From: Bacteroidota bacterium
GTDB taxonomy: Bacteria; Bacteroidota; Ignavibacteria; Ignavibacteriales; Melioribacteraceae
Reading direction: 5' to 3'
DNA: 10,624 nt
NCBI GenBank assembly: GCA_023447335.1
Contig: JAEXOD010000158.1
Location: 1-10,624 of the forward strand
Shown here: piece by piece, positions 1-6,716 of the stretch
Position numbering within the stretch: the first letter of the stretch is position 1
How the letters are laid out: the number at the start of each line of letters is the position of its first letter
Translations under genes and position numbers: made by a program
Notes under the pieces: model-generated
The model's database searches: none
Seen by the model: the letters and a program-made list of their open reading frames with translations, nothing else
What the model was told of the DNA's origin: nothing

Positions 1-307
1 TACCGCCGGTTAAAACAGTTGCAACAATATTCTTTTCAATTAAAATTCCGAAGTTTTCAGCATGATTAAAAAAATATGAATTATCAACTTTAAGTTCATT
101 ACAAAAAATAAATTCCCCATCATTTAATTCATAGAATGCAATATTTATTGTGTTTGGGATTTGTTTAAAAACATCAAGACCTTCAGAAATAATGTCTGAT
201 AGAGAATCTGTTTTTAATCTTCTATTAGAGTAAGTTAACATCGAATTGATAAAACTTTGCCACCAAAAAACCGACGGAGTAAAATTAATGAAATCGTCTC
301 TATCCAT
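1..307 (-). CDS. Partial signalling protein, N-terminus only, possible GAF-type sensor
   Basis: The reading frame opens with ATG at 307-305 on the minus strand and stays open for 102 codons to the window edge, so only the N-terminus is visible. Residues 1-30 are polar and aromatic (WWQSFINSMLTYSNRRL) with no signal peptide. Residues 33-100 alternate helix and strand in a way that resembles the start of a GAF domain: a helix (LSDIISEGLDVFKQI), then strands around NIAFYEL, EFIFCNEL and FGILIEKNIVATVL. It starts 23 bases after the HDOD gene stops, on the same strand, so it probably belongs to that operon. Upstream of ATG there is only a weak ribosome site (GCAGG). That it is a sensor or kinase is inferred from this fold-like pattern and its neighbours; the missing C-terminus would decide. 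Confidence 0.6.
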   Translation of the reverse strand, partial: MDRDDFINFTPSVFWWQSFINSMLTYSNRRLKTDSLSDIISEGLDVFKQIPNTINIAFYELNDGEFIFCNELKVDNSYFFNHAENFGILIEKNIVATVLTGG

Positions 308-330
308 ATAACCTGCAGTATATTAAATAT

Positions 331-1179
331 TTAATCGGCTAATAACAAATCAATCGTTTCTTTATAACTTTCCATTAATCGTGGTTGTAAATTAGTAAAT
401 AAATTTTTTGGCAAATCAAAATTTTGAAAAATTAATGGGTTTGGTTGTAAAACTAAATCATCTCCCGGATAACCTAAACTTAAAAAACGGGCAACTACAT
501 CAGCTAGATGAACAGACATAACTAACGGGTCAAGCTTTCCGTTTGAAAATCCCGAGTGGTGATTAGCAATCACGTTTCTTAAGGAAGAAGGGAGATTCCA
601 GCGAGTGGCTAAAATTTCGCCGGCAAAGTCATGTCCTATACCTAAAATTTTTGTTTCGGATTCAATAATAGGAACTTTGTTCTTTTCGCTATAAATTAAT
701 GCTTCTTCAAATTCGTTAGGAAATTGATCGAAAAATAGTAATTTGCCAATATCGTGCAAAATACCGGCAACAAAATAGTTCTCTAATTTAGATACCCCTA
801 AAGCTTCTCCGATTAGTCTGGCAATAGTACCGACAGCAATTGAATGAGCCCAAAAATCAACCGGTTTAAAATCTTGCAATATCTTTCGTTTCTCAAACAT
901 ATTAATAATTGAAAGTGCAAGAATAATGTTATTAATTTCGTTAAAACCTAAGTATAAAATTGCGCGCGAAATAGTATCTACACGTCCTGATAAACCGAAA
1001 GAAGAAGAATTTACGACTCTTAGTATTTTTATAGAAGAAGCTTGGTCGGAAGATATAATTTTAGCTAAATCTTCAATACTTGTCTTACTATCAGATAGAG
1101 CCTCACTTAAAGAAGCATAAATAGTAGGTAATGTGGGTAACTTAGTAAGTCCGGATGATATTTTTTCCAGAATAGTCAT
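331..1179 (-). CDS. HDOD domain signalling protein
   Basis: A 282-residue cytosolic protein made almost entirely of one HDOD domain (about residues 8-210) with a helical tail. Recognisable family features are the start KLPTLPTIYASL, the region LAKIISSDQASSIKILRVVNSSSFG at 38-62, FWAHSIAVGTIA at 109-120, and AGILHDIGKLLFF at 138-150. HDOD proteins are relatives of HD phosphohydrolases that usually act as signalling or regulatory proteins linked to two-component and cyclic-di-GMP pathways; most have no shown enzyme activity. Here the HD-type residues are largely kept: H112, H142-D143, H183, H207-H208 and D227. Its ATG follows directly on the stop codon of the upstream gene (no bases between them), with AAGGG at 1186-1190 as ribosome site, so the two are probably translationally linked. 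The specific role is unknown. Confidence 0.92.
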   Translation of the reverse strand: MTILEKISSGLTKLPTLPTIYASLSEALSDSKTSIEDLAKIISSDQASSIKILRVVNSSSFGLSGRVDTISRAILYLGFNEINNIILALSIINMFEKRKILQDFKPVDFWAHSIAVGTIARLIGEALGVSKLENYFVAGILHDIGKLLFFDQFPNEFEEALIYSEKNKVPIIESETKILGIGHDFAGEILATRWNLPSSLRNVIANHHSGFSNGKLDPLVMSVHLADVVARFLSLGYPGDDLVLQPNPLIFQNFDLPKNLFTNLQPRLMESYKETIDLLLAD

Positions 1180-1512
1180 TTATAACCCTTTTTCTTGCAT
1201 TAGTTGAGCAATAGATTGATTTAATGCCATATTATAAAGATCAAGTTCTACATCGTTACTTGGAGACCAAAAAAGTCGTCTATCCAGTTTTTCTTTAGCA
1301 AGTTGTTTAATTGAAGGATCAATTATAGATTCGTTTTTTTCCGGTTCTATTCCGGCGGCAACAGTGGTAATTCCCCATGTTTTTAATATGTTGTAATGTC
1401 TTTTTTCAAACTTTGTATTTTTAGAAATTATTACTTGTCCGTATCTGTTTATTATTGGTGCCAAAAAAACCATCCCTTCTTTCAATTCATTTATCGAAAT
1501 AAGGTTGAACAT
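1180..1512 (-). CDS. Small protein resembling the N-terminal module of HD-GYP proteins (DUF3391-like)
   Basis: A 110-residue protein whose first half reads ISINELKEGMVFLAPI, then YGQVIISKNTKFEKRH and ILKTWGI. That matches the pattern (LKxGMvla.pvyn..G.vll.kgt.lt..hi..lk.wgi) often found in front of HD-GYP or HDOD domains. The second half (about 65-110) is polar and helical with no domain I recognise. Here the module stands alone, directly in front of the HDOD gene, so a two-gene version of a usually fused signalling protein is plausible (inference). The ATG at 1512 is chosen; a TTG one codon upstream is possible but less likely. The ribosome site is weak (TGAG about 9 bases upstream). It is first in the minus-strand cluster, with the 1513-1741 spacer upstream. 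Confidence 0.75.
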   Translation of the reverse strand: MFNLISINELKEGMVFLAPIINRYGQVIISKNTKFEKRHYNILKTWGITTVAAGIEPEKNESIIDPSIKQLAKEKLDRRLFWSPSNDVELDLYNMALNQSIAQLMQEKGL

Positions 1513-1677
1513 CAAAATTACTCATAAAAATTTAAATAACTTTTTTAATTTAATAATCTAAATTGATTATCACAAAATAATTTATTAAAAAAATGAGAAT
1601 AATTTATTTAAAATCTAAAAACAAGGTGATTTTTGGTCTAAAAATGTGCTCTGCATCACAAATTCACTTAAATTCGC

Positions 1678-1706
1678 TTGATGTTAATTAAAAAAATCCA
1701 TATTTT
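1678..1706 (+). promoter_or_regulatory. Possible sigma70-like promoter for the SPOR-lipoprotein pair
   Basis: TTGATG at 1678-1683 and TATTTT at 1701-1706 are 17 bases apart and lie 36 bases before the start of the SPOR gene. This is the best match in the 1513-1741 spacer, which is otherwise very AT-rich and holds only a weak 6-bp inverted repeat (ATAATC at 1553-1558, GATTAT at 1565-1570). In such AT-rich sequence a match of this quality can arise by chance. Confidence 0.3.
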
Positions 1707-1741
1707 ACAAATAAAAGAAAACGAAAACATTTGAGGAATAA

Positions 1742-2269
1742 ATGATTAAGCTATTCTTAATATTAGGTCTTCTCCCTTTGTCCTTTTCGTTTGGGCAAAC
1801 TACTACGAACATTACACAGTCTTCGTTAAATTCCGAGATAAAACCTATTGTAACCGAAAAGTTAAATTCCGTAAAACCGGAAGAAATTAATCTTTTTACA
1901 ACTCCCAAAAAAGAAATTATTATTGAGAAAAAAGAAGAAGTTAAAGTTGAAGAAAAAGCTCCCGAAGTAGAAATAAAAAAAGAATTATTTGATCCGACAC
2001 CATATACGTATAATATTAAAAGCGAAAAAAAAATAAAGGGGAATATATACTCTGACGGTTTATTATATTGTTATCAAGTTTCTGCTTTTAAGAGTAAAAA
2101 AGTTGCAGAAAAAGAAGTTAGTACGCTTAAACAGAAAAAATTTAATGCTTATTTTACTGAATACATAGAAAAAAAAACAACATGGTATAGAGTACGTATA
2201 GGCGATTTTGATACAATTCAAGAAGCTGAGAATTCTTATAAAAATTATAAAAAAGTATTTAAAAAATAA
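1742..2269 (+). CDS. Exported SPOR-domain protein
   Basis: A 175-residue protein with an N-terminal signal peptide (MIKLFLILGLLPLSFSFGQ, cleavage probably near residue 19), a charged linker rich in Lys and Glu (about 55-82, KKEEVKVEEKAPEVEIKKE), and a C-terminal SPOR domain at about 107-172. The SPOR signature is visible as YQVSAFKSKKVAEKEVSTLK, FNAYF, and WYRVRIGDFDTIQEAE. SPOR domains bind denuded glycan strands of peptidoglycan, often at division sites, so a periplasmic cell-wall role is likely from the family. The ATG at 1742 has a good ribosome site (GAGGA at 1733-1737). The lipoprotein gene follows after 15 bases, so the two are probably co-transcribed and may act together in the envelope. 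Confidence 0.93.
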   Translation: MIKLFLILGLLPLSFSFGQTTTNITQSSLNSEIKPIVTEKLNSVKPEEINLFTTPKKEIIIEKKEEVKVEEKAPEVEIKKELFDPTPYTYNIKSEKKIKGNIYSDGLLYCYQVSAFKSKKVAEKEVSTLKQKKFNAYFTEYIEKKTTWYRVRIGDFDTIQEAENSYKNYKKVFKK

Positions 2270-2275
2270 AAATGC

Positions 2276-2280
2276 GGAGG
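2276..2280 (+). promoter_or_regulatory. Ribosome binding site that supports a GTG start
   Basis: GGAGG lies four bases before GTG at 2285. It is the strongest Shine-Dalgarno sequence in the window. It fixes the GTG as the start of the lipoprotein gene, which agrees with the complete lipoprotein signal that follows. Its presence also argues against a core Bacteroidota origin. Confidence 0.8.
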
Positions 2281-2284
2281 CATC

Positions 2285-2944
2285 GTGATTAAATTTAATT
2301 ACATTAAACTATTACTTTTAGTAGCAATATTTGCTGTCGGATGCAAGACTCTTCCTCCGGTTGAGTTCGAAAATTCCAATCAATTATTTATTGAACGCAC
2401 GGTTGATAAACTTGATTTAGGTAAAACATTTCCGGTTCCGCAAGGACAGTCAATTGCTTTAGTATCACTGGAAAATGAAAAGACAATTGATATACCTATT
2501 GTTGCAACAATTGAAGATCAATTAGTTAGATCATTGCTTAAAAATCAGTTTGTTGTATTAGAACGTGATAATGATATGTTGAAGCGACTATTGCGTGAAA
2601 ACCATCCAACAGATCATAAAAACGGTTATTCGATGTTAACTACCGATAGTGCTCAAACTTTTGTTAAAATGTATAAAACTCATTTAAAAGCAGCAGATTA
2701 TTTGGTTTCATATAGAGTTTTAGAATGTGGATTGGTTTACGGCAGAAATATAATGGATGGTTTCATTGATCGTAACGGAATTATTAGATTACATGTAAGA
2801 ATTCAAAAAGTTGATACGGGCGAGATAGTTTATGCCGAAAACTTAACGGGTACATATAAAGATAGAGTAATTGCAGAATATTTACAATATTACGAAAACT
2901 ACCAGTTTAATTATTTTGCAAGCGGATATCCTTTACAGAAATAA
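2285..2944 (+). CDS. Lipoprotein of the CsgG/FlgO-like type
   Basis: A 219-residue protein starting at GTG. Residues 1-20 form a lipoprotein signal (basic start, LLLLVAIF, lipobox AVGC with C20 as the lipidated residue). The mature part looks like the CsgG/FlgO/LpoB fold: QSIALVSLEN at 55-64, a helix and strand IEDQLVRSLLKNQFVVLERD at 76-95, then LKRLLREN, AADYLVSYRVLECG at 136-149, and a late strand pair RLHVRIQKVDTGEIVYAENL at 168-187. Members form or assist outer-membrane assemblies, such as the curli secretion channel or flagellum-associated lipoproteins, but no curli or flagellar genes lie here. The envelope location is well supported; the exact function is not. It is paired with the SPOR gene 15 bases upstream and ends just before a strong terminator. 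Confidence 0.8.
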   Translation: MIKFNYIKLLLLVAIFAVGCKTLPPVEFENSNQLFIERTVDKLDLGKTFPVPQGQSIALVSLENEKTIDIPIVATIEDQLVRSLLKNQFVVLERDNDMLKRLLRENHPTDHKNGYSMLTTDSAQTFVKMYKTHLKAADYLVSYRVLECGLVYGRNIMDGFIDRNGIIRLHVRIQKVDTGEIVYAENLTGTYKDRVIAEYLQYYENYQFNYFASGYPLQK

Positions 2945-2959
2945 GAATATTTATTTTTT

Positions 2960-2996
2960 AAAATCCCTAATAGTTTTTCTGTTAGGGATTTTTTTT
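2960..2996 (+). terminator. Intrinsic terminator between convergent genes
   Basis: A perfect 11-bp stem (AAAATCCCTAA at 2960-2970 with TTAGGGATTTT at 2982-2992) encloses an 11-base loop and runs into a T tract ending at 2996. It lies 15 bases after the lipoprotein stop and abuts the stop codon of the LytTR gene on the other strand. It is a good terminator for the plus strand. On the minus strand the tract after the stem is shorter (TTTT then A-rich), so termination there is probably weaker. Confidence 0.9.
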
Positions 2997-3717
2997 ATCC
3001 CAAAAGTTCTTTAATTTTTATTAAATATCTTCTGCTAATTTCTAAAGGTAATTCAACTCCTTTTAAGTATATTCTATAAGCACCTTCAAACCATTCTTCA
3101 ATTTTATCAATATATTCTAAATTAACTATTGCAGTTCTGTGAATTCTACAAAAATAATTAACCGGTAATCTGTTTTCCCATTCGTTCATTGATTTGTTAG
3201 TTAATCCGGAAACTTCGGAATTTAATGTTATTTTTGTGTAATCACCTGCAGAGCTGATATATTTAATCTCATTAAGTTTTATAAATTTATATTTGTTATT
3301 AAATTGCAAAAATAACCTATCATCATAATTTAAATTATTATTTGGTACTTTCTCATAGGAAACACCGATAATTCTATTAATCGTTTCGGCTAATCTTTGT
3401 GGGTTAATCGGTTTTAATAAATAATCTAAGGCGTTCACATCAAAAGCTTTTACGGCATATTCGTCATATGCCGTAACAAAAACAATTTTAGCATTCATTT
3501 CTATCTGTTCTAATAAATAAAAACCGGTTTTCCCGGGCATTTGGATATCTAAGAAAATAATATCTATTTCAAATTTCTTAAGAATGTCAATTGCGGTATC
3601 TACAGAATCAGCTTCGGCAGTTACTTCAATTTCGGGAAATTTTGAAAGTAAACTTTTTAACTCAAACCGTGCTAACCTTTCATCGTCAACTATTAATGCT
3701 TTTTGTTTAATTTTCAT
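2995..3717 (-). CDS. LytTR-family response regulator
   Basis: A 240-residue DNA-binding response regulator. The receiver domain covers about 5-120, with acidic residues D11 and D12, phospho-acceptor D57 in FLDIQMPG, T82 in FVTAYDEYAVKAF, and K102 in DYLLKP. The LytTR domain covers about 138-240: FIKLNEIKYISSAGDYTKI, then FCRIHRTAIVNLEYIDKIEEW, ending in LEISRRYLIKIKELLG. LytTR domains bind paired direct repeats in DNA. It is last in a three-gene operon; its ATG lies inside the end of the kinase gene (11-base overlap) with no clear ribosome site, which suggests translational coupling. Its partner is most likely the adjacent histidine kinase. Candidate binding sites lie at 5905-5976 upstream of the operon. 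Confidence 0.96.
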   Translation of the reverse strand: MKIKQKALIVDDERLARFELKSLLSKFPEIEVTAEADSVDTAIDILKKFEIDIIFLDIQMPGKTGFYLLEQIEMNAKIVFVTAYDEYAVKAFDVNALDYLLKPINPQRLAETINRIIGVSYEKVPNNNLNYDDRLFLQFNNKYKFIKLNEIKYISSAGDYTKITLNSEVSGLTNKSMNEWENRLPVNYFCRIHRTAIVNLEYIDKIEEWFEGAYRIYLKGVELPLEISRRYLIKIKELLG

Positions 3718-4777
3718 ATAGGTCTAAATCTAGGTTATTAATAAATATTTCAACTATTACAAATCCAACATCTTCATAAATAGAAAAATTGTGCTTACCG
3801 GGATATGCGCTTAATAATCTTTTTTTTACATTGTCTAAACCTATTCCGGTATCTCTTCTATCCAACAATTTACCAGAGTTTTTAACGGTTATTTTAATAC
3901 CGTTAGTACTGTATCTTTCAATACAGATAAAAATCTTTAACGGTAGCTTTGTTGTTCTCATTCCGTGTTTAATAGCATTTTCAACCAACGGATGAATTAA
4001 AAATGTTAGGATTTCTTCTTTTTCGGTATCTATATCTATTTTAATATCATACTCAAGTTTTTCTTCAAAGCGAATTTTTTCAATACTTAAGTAATCCCTA
4101 ATTAAATCGATTTCTTCTCTAATTTTTGATTTAATCATTTTATCATTTTCAAATACGTAGTTTAATAAACTATTTAGTTTATCAATCATATCTTTTGCCG
4201 TCTCTTTATCCTCTTTAATTAATGCACGTATTGAATTAAGTGAATTGAATAGAAAATGCGGATTTAATTGATTCTGTAAAACCTGAATCTCTGCCTTTTT
4301 TGTTAAAACTGTAATCTCAGCCGAATTTTCCCTTATATGTTGATACGAAAAATATAGTTTAATTACAAAATACAAAGTACTCCAAACGGCAATAAATACG
4401 ATATCCCAATATAAATCCATCAATAGATTTACTGTTCTTAAGTTATATAGTATTTCAATAGGGTTTTGATTATAAAACAATGCTTTAATATATTTACTGC
4501 TTAGCTGCCAAATTAGTGCTATAGAAAACGATGAGAAAATAATTACACTAATTGTTTTTTTTGTAAAATTGTTTTTCGTAAAAAAATACTTATAGATATA
4601 TCTTAAAATTGTAGTTAAACAAAAACCTATTACCATTCTTATTATAAACCCGATACTGTTTTGAGTTTTTGTTTTAGTTAAAATGAAGAATAGCGAATAA
4701 TTTAGAGAAGAATAAATTAACCAGCCATATAGCTGAAAAAACCAAAAATTAAGTTGCTGTGGGATAAATTTATTCAT
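3707..4777 (-). CDS. LytS/YehU-type membrane sensor histidine kinase
   Basis: A 356-residue inner-membrane kinase. Four hydrophobic segments fill the first 145 residues (about 10-33, 43-63, 76-93, 118-143) with short loops and no separate sensor domain. A short coiled stretch leads to the His_kinase domain: LQNQLNPHFLFNSLNSI carries the phospho-acceptor H174, IHPLVENAIKHGM (261-273) is the N-box with N267, and DTGIGLDNVKKRL (309-321) is a G-box. All key residues are present, so it should phosphorylate the downstream LytTR regulator. Its start overlaps the end of the upstream paralogue by 8 bases, and AGGA at 4789-4792 may serve as ribosome site. The signal it senses cannot be read from the sequence. 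Confidence 0.95.
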   Translation of the reverse strand: MNKFIPQQLNFWFFQLYGWLIYSSLNYSLFFILTKTKTQNSIGFIIRMVIGFCLTTILRYIYKYFFTKNNFTKKTISVIIFSSFSIALIWQLSSKYIKALFYNQNPIEILYNLRTVNLLMDLYWDIVFIAVWSTLYFVIKLYFSYQHIRENSAEITVLTKKAEIQVLQNQLNPHFLFNSLNSIRALIKEDKETAKDMIDKLNSLLNYVFENDKMIKSKIREEIDLIRDYLSIEKIRFEEKLEYDIKIDIDTEKEEILTFLIHPLVENAIKHGMRTTKLPLKIFICIERYSTNGIKITVKNSGKLLDRRDTGIGLDNVKKRLLSAYPGKHNFSIYEDVGFVIVEIFINNLDLDLYEN

Positions 4778-5822
4778 TTTTAATGTATCCTAAAATAAAA
4801 ATAATTCTTAAATAGTCATCTGACTCATCAAAAACGAATATATTTTCTATCGGAAAAAGTTCTTTTCTATTATTGTTGTTAATTATTTTTTCTTTAATTA
4901 TTGCAATTTTTTCTGCATCGGTTTTTGATATTATAATACCGGTTTCTAAATTAAATTTTTTGTCTTTTAGATTAATAGTTAAATTAGAAAAAGGGAAATT
5001 TACCTCATCAAGAGTATCAATTAAAGTACTAACAATATAGAACAATGAAATATTAATAACCTTTCTGTCTAATTCATATTTATTCATTACTGTTGAAAAT
5101 ATAATTTCCTCGTTTTTTATTGCTTTATAAATAGTAATATAGATTTTTAGTGCTTCTATTTCATCCTTAATCAAAAAGTTATCTTTTTTTAAATTAGTTA
5201 GAATTAAACGTAATAATTCAGATAAAGAATTTAATAACTCTTCTGCAAATAATTGATCAACTTCAAGTTTGTTTTTAATTAGTTCCAAAGTTTTTTTAAT
5301 TACGGTAGGTTTAAGTTTATTTTGAAAAGTTTTTAGATTTAAACTTTCAAGTTTTTCTTTAAGTCTTAATTCCTTATTCTTCTCCTCTTCATATCTTTTT
5401 AATAACGAAAAAGTAAAAAATAAAACACTATACATAATTAATGTAAATGATTCAAAAAATGAAAAATCCAATAAAAGATTTAATTTTAATTTATTAAATG
5501 TAAAGTTATTTGAGAACAATATATGTAGAAATGAAAAATATGTCGAAATCCATAAAAAGGAGAAAACAAAGGATATTGAAAAAATTAATATAATTATTTT
5601 AACCACTGATTTAGAAAGCAGATTTATTCTTTTATATAACTTATAAAGAAGAAATGAAAATAGTGAACCTATTGACGAATATATGAAAGTATTAGTAAAT
5701 AGTAATAAATTTACTTCATTTATATAATTATATTCAACATTCAATTTGTACAGAAAAAAAAGAGACCATCCGGAAAAGTGTAGTTTACTAAAGCTTAAGT
5801 ATTTATTAATTTCTAAACTCAT
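4770..5822 (-). CDS. Degenerate LytS-like membrane protein, probable pseudokinase
   Basis: A 350-residue membrane protein with the same plan as the kinase downstream: hydrophobic segments at about 36-60, 72-102 and 117-141, a charged coiled stretch (RYEEEKNKELRLKEKLESL, 143-161), then a cytosolic domain. It aligns to the neighbour without gaps over the key region: FQNKLKPTVIKKTLELI (166-182) matches LQNQLNPHFLFNSLNSI, and the helix at 255-271 matches the N-box. T173 replaces the phospho-acceptor His and T266 replaces the ATP-binding Asn; no G-box is visible. It should therefore be unable to autophosphorylate. The frame is intact, it overlaps the active kinase gene by 8 bases and leads the operon, so it looks maintained, perhaps as a dimer partner or modulator (inference). 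It is more AT-rich and richer in Ile, Leu, Asn and Lys than its neighbours. The ribosome site is poor. Confidence 0.8.
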   Translation of the reverse strand: MSLEINKYLSFSKLHFSGWSLFFLYKLNVEYNYINEVNLLLFTNTFIYSSIGSLFSFLLYKLYKRINLLSKSVVKIIILIFSISFVFSFLWISTYFSFLHILFSNNFTFNKLKLNLLLDFSFFESFTLIMYSVLFFTFSLLKRYEEEKNKELRLKEKLESLNLKTFQNKLKPTVIKKTLELIKNKLEVDQLFAEELLNSLSELLRLILTNLKKDNFLIKDEIEALKIYITIYKAIKNEEIIFSTVMNKYELDRKVINISLFYIVSTLIDTLDEVNFPFSNLTINLKDKKFNLETGIIISKTDAEKIAIIKEKIINNNNRKELFPIENIFVFDESDDYLRIIFILGYIKNE

Positions 5823-5904
5823 ACTATTCTATAAAATAAGTAACATAATTTTATTAGTCATCTAAAATACTAAATAAATATTATCTATTAAAGAATTTTC
5901 GCCG

Positions 5905-5976
5905 AGCGGTTATATTAATCGCTTAATGGAAAATTATTAATATTCTAACCGCTAAAAGTATTATTTAACCGTTTAT
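5905..5976. promoter_or_regulatory. Cluster of direct repeats, candidate LytTR operator
   Basis: Three direct copies of an 11-base sequence lie in the spacer between the kinase operon and the exported pair: TTAATCGCTTA (5915-5925), CTAACCGCTAA (5945-5955) and TTAACCGTTTA (5965-5975), spaced 30 and 20 bases, close to three and two helical turns. An inverted copy, AGCGGTTA (5905-5912), is the exact reverse complement of TAACCGCT at 5946-5953. ACCGTTTAT at 5968-5976 fits the published LytTR consensus [TA][AC][CA]GTTN[AG][TG] exactly; the other copies fit less well. The last copy ends 14 bases before the -33 element of the plus-strand promoter, a typical activator position. Binding by the neighbouring LytTR regulator is inferred. 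Confidence 0.5.
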
Positions 5977-5989
5977 AGAAAACTATTAG

Positions 5990-6017
5990 TTGTTTTAACA
6001 TGCTATCAATAATTTTG
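5990..6017 (+). promoter_or_regulatory. Bacteroidota-type promoter for the exported pair
   Basis: TTG at 5990-5992 and TAATTTTG at 6010-6017 fit the Bacteroidota -33 (TTG/TTTG) and -7 (TAnnTTTG) elements with 17 bases between them, slightly short of the usual spacing. Transcription would start near 6024, giving a leader of about 22 bases that still contains the ribosome site AGGA at 6036-6039, six bases before the ATG. The fit of position, leader and operator makes this more than a chance match, although TAnnTTTG is not rare in sequence this AT-rich. Confidence 0.5.
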
Positions 6018-6045
6018 AGAGTAGAAAAACAAAATAGGATTTATA

Positions 6046-6708
6046 ATGAAAAAGATGAGTTTTTTAGTGTTAATGGTTGTTAGCACTTTTTGGTATGGAT
6101 TTACTAACATTGAGATTAAAAAAGAGAATAAGCAATCTCAAATTAAAATTCTGGCAATTGTAGCAAAAAACTACGGAGCCAATTTTAATTTGTTATTAGA
6201 CGACTTTAACGCGCTAGGTTACAAAACAGTGATTACCGGAGTTACAAAAAAAGTAACTTCATGTACTTGGGCTTCAGGTATAGGATTACCGGAATTGACT
6301 GTAGATTCTTTGATTTCCGAAATTAAAGATGTAAAAAGTTATGATGCGGTTGTTGTAATGACAAGCAATTGGCGAAACGGAAATCCGTATTCTGATATTA
6401 TTGCTGATTCTGCGGCGATGAATCTTATTATAACTGCATTAGATAATAACGTTGTAGTTTATTTACCCTGTTCGGCTCCGATAATATTGTGTAATACTAA
6501 CAAGTTAGTCGGTAGAAAAATTTCCGGTACTTCAAATTTTAAGACTCAATATCAAAATGCAGGAGCAATTTATATGGGGGAAAACATTTTGCCGGTAACA
6601 GACGGAAACTTAATAACGGGTACGCGAAATATGTACTATCACTTTGAAAATTGTGAAGCTATAGCAGCGGCAATTGAAAAAAATAGACAATCCAAAAGAA
6701 GTAAATAA
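6046..6708 (+). CDS. Exported DJ-1/PfpI-like protein
   Basis: A 220-residue protein with an N-terminal signal-like segment (MKKMSFLVLMVVSTFWYGF) and a Rossmann-like domain at about 33-210. Family features are the first strand IKILAIVAKNYG (33-44), ALGYKTVITG (56-65), SYDAVVVMTSNW (98-109), the elbow VVVYLPCSAPIIL (136-148) followed by KLVGRKISGT, and the end VTDGNLITGT (184-193). In PfpI-type proteins the elbow reads Cys-His; here C142 is kept but the next residue is S143, and the usual N-terminal Glu seems to be Asn. Protease or glyoxalase activity is therefore doubtful and it may bind a ligand or act differently. It is first in a two-gene unit with the T9SS protein 8 bases downstream. Export is inferred from the signal; the envelope compartment is not clear. 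Confidence 0.7.
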   Translation: MKKMSFLVLMVVSTFWYGFTNIEIKKENKQSQIKILAIVAKNYGANFNLLLDDFNALGYKTVITGVTKKVTSCTWASGIGLPELTVDSLISEIKDVKSYDAVVVMTSNWRNGNPYSDIIADSAAMNLIITALDNNVVVYLPCSAPIILCNTNKLVGRKISGTSNFKTQYQNAGAIYMGENILPVTDGNLITGTRNMYYHFENCEAIAAAIEKNRQSKRSK

Positions 6709-6716
6709 CGGAGACT

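Noticed and set aside
926..1120. Short plus-strand open frame opposite the HDOD gene
   Set aside because: It lies wholly antisense to a well-supported gene and its translation resembles no family; a shadow of the real frame.
1513..1520. TAATTTTG on the minus strand, an exact match to the Bacteroidota -7 element
   Set aside because: It touches the ATG at 1512, so transcription would start inside the gene; no TTG lies at a useful distance. Treated as a chance match in AT-rich sequence.
1626..1664. GTGAT and ATCAC arms in the spacer before the SPOR gene, as a possible hairpin or riboswitch
   Set aside because: Only five bases pair, the loop is long and there is no supporting structure; within chance for this sequence.
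1705..1908. Minus-strand open frame opposite the start of the SPOR gene
   Set aside because: It overlaps the signal peptide and linker of the SPOR gene, has no ribosome site of note and no recognisable product.
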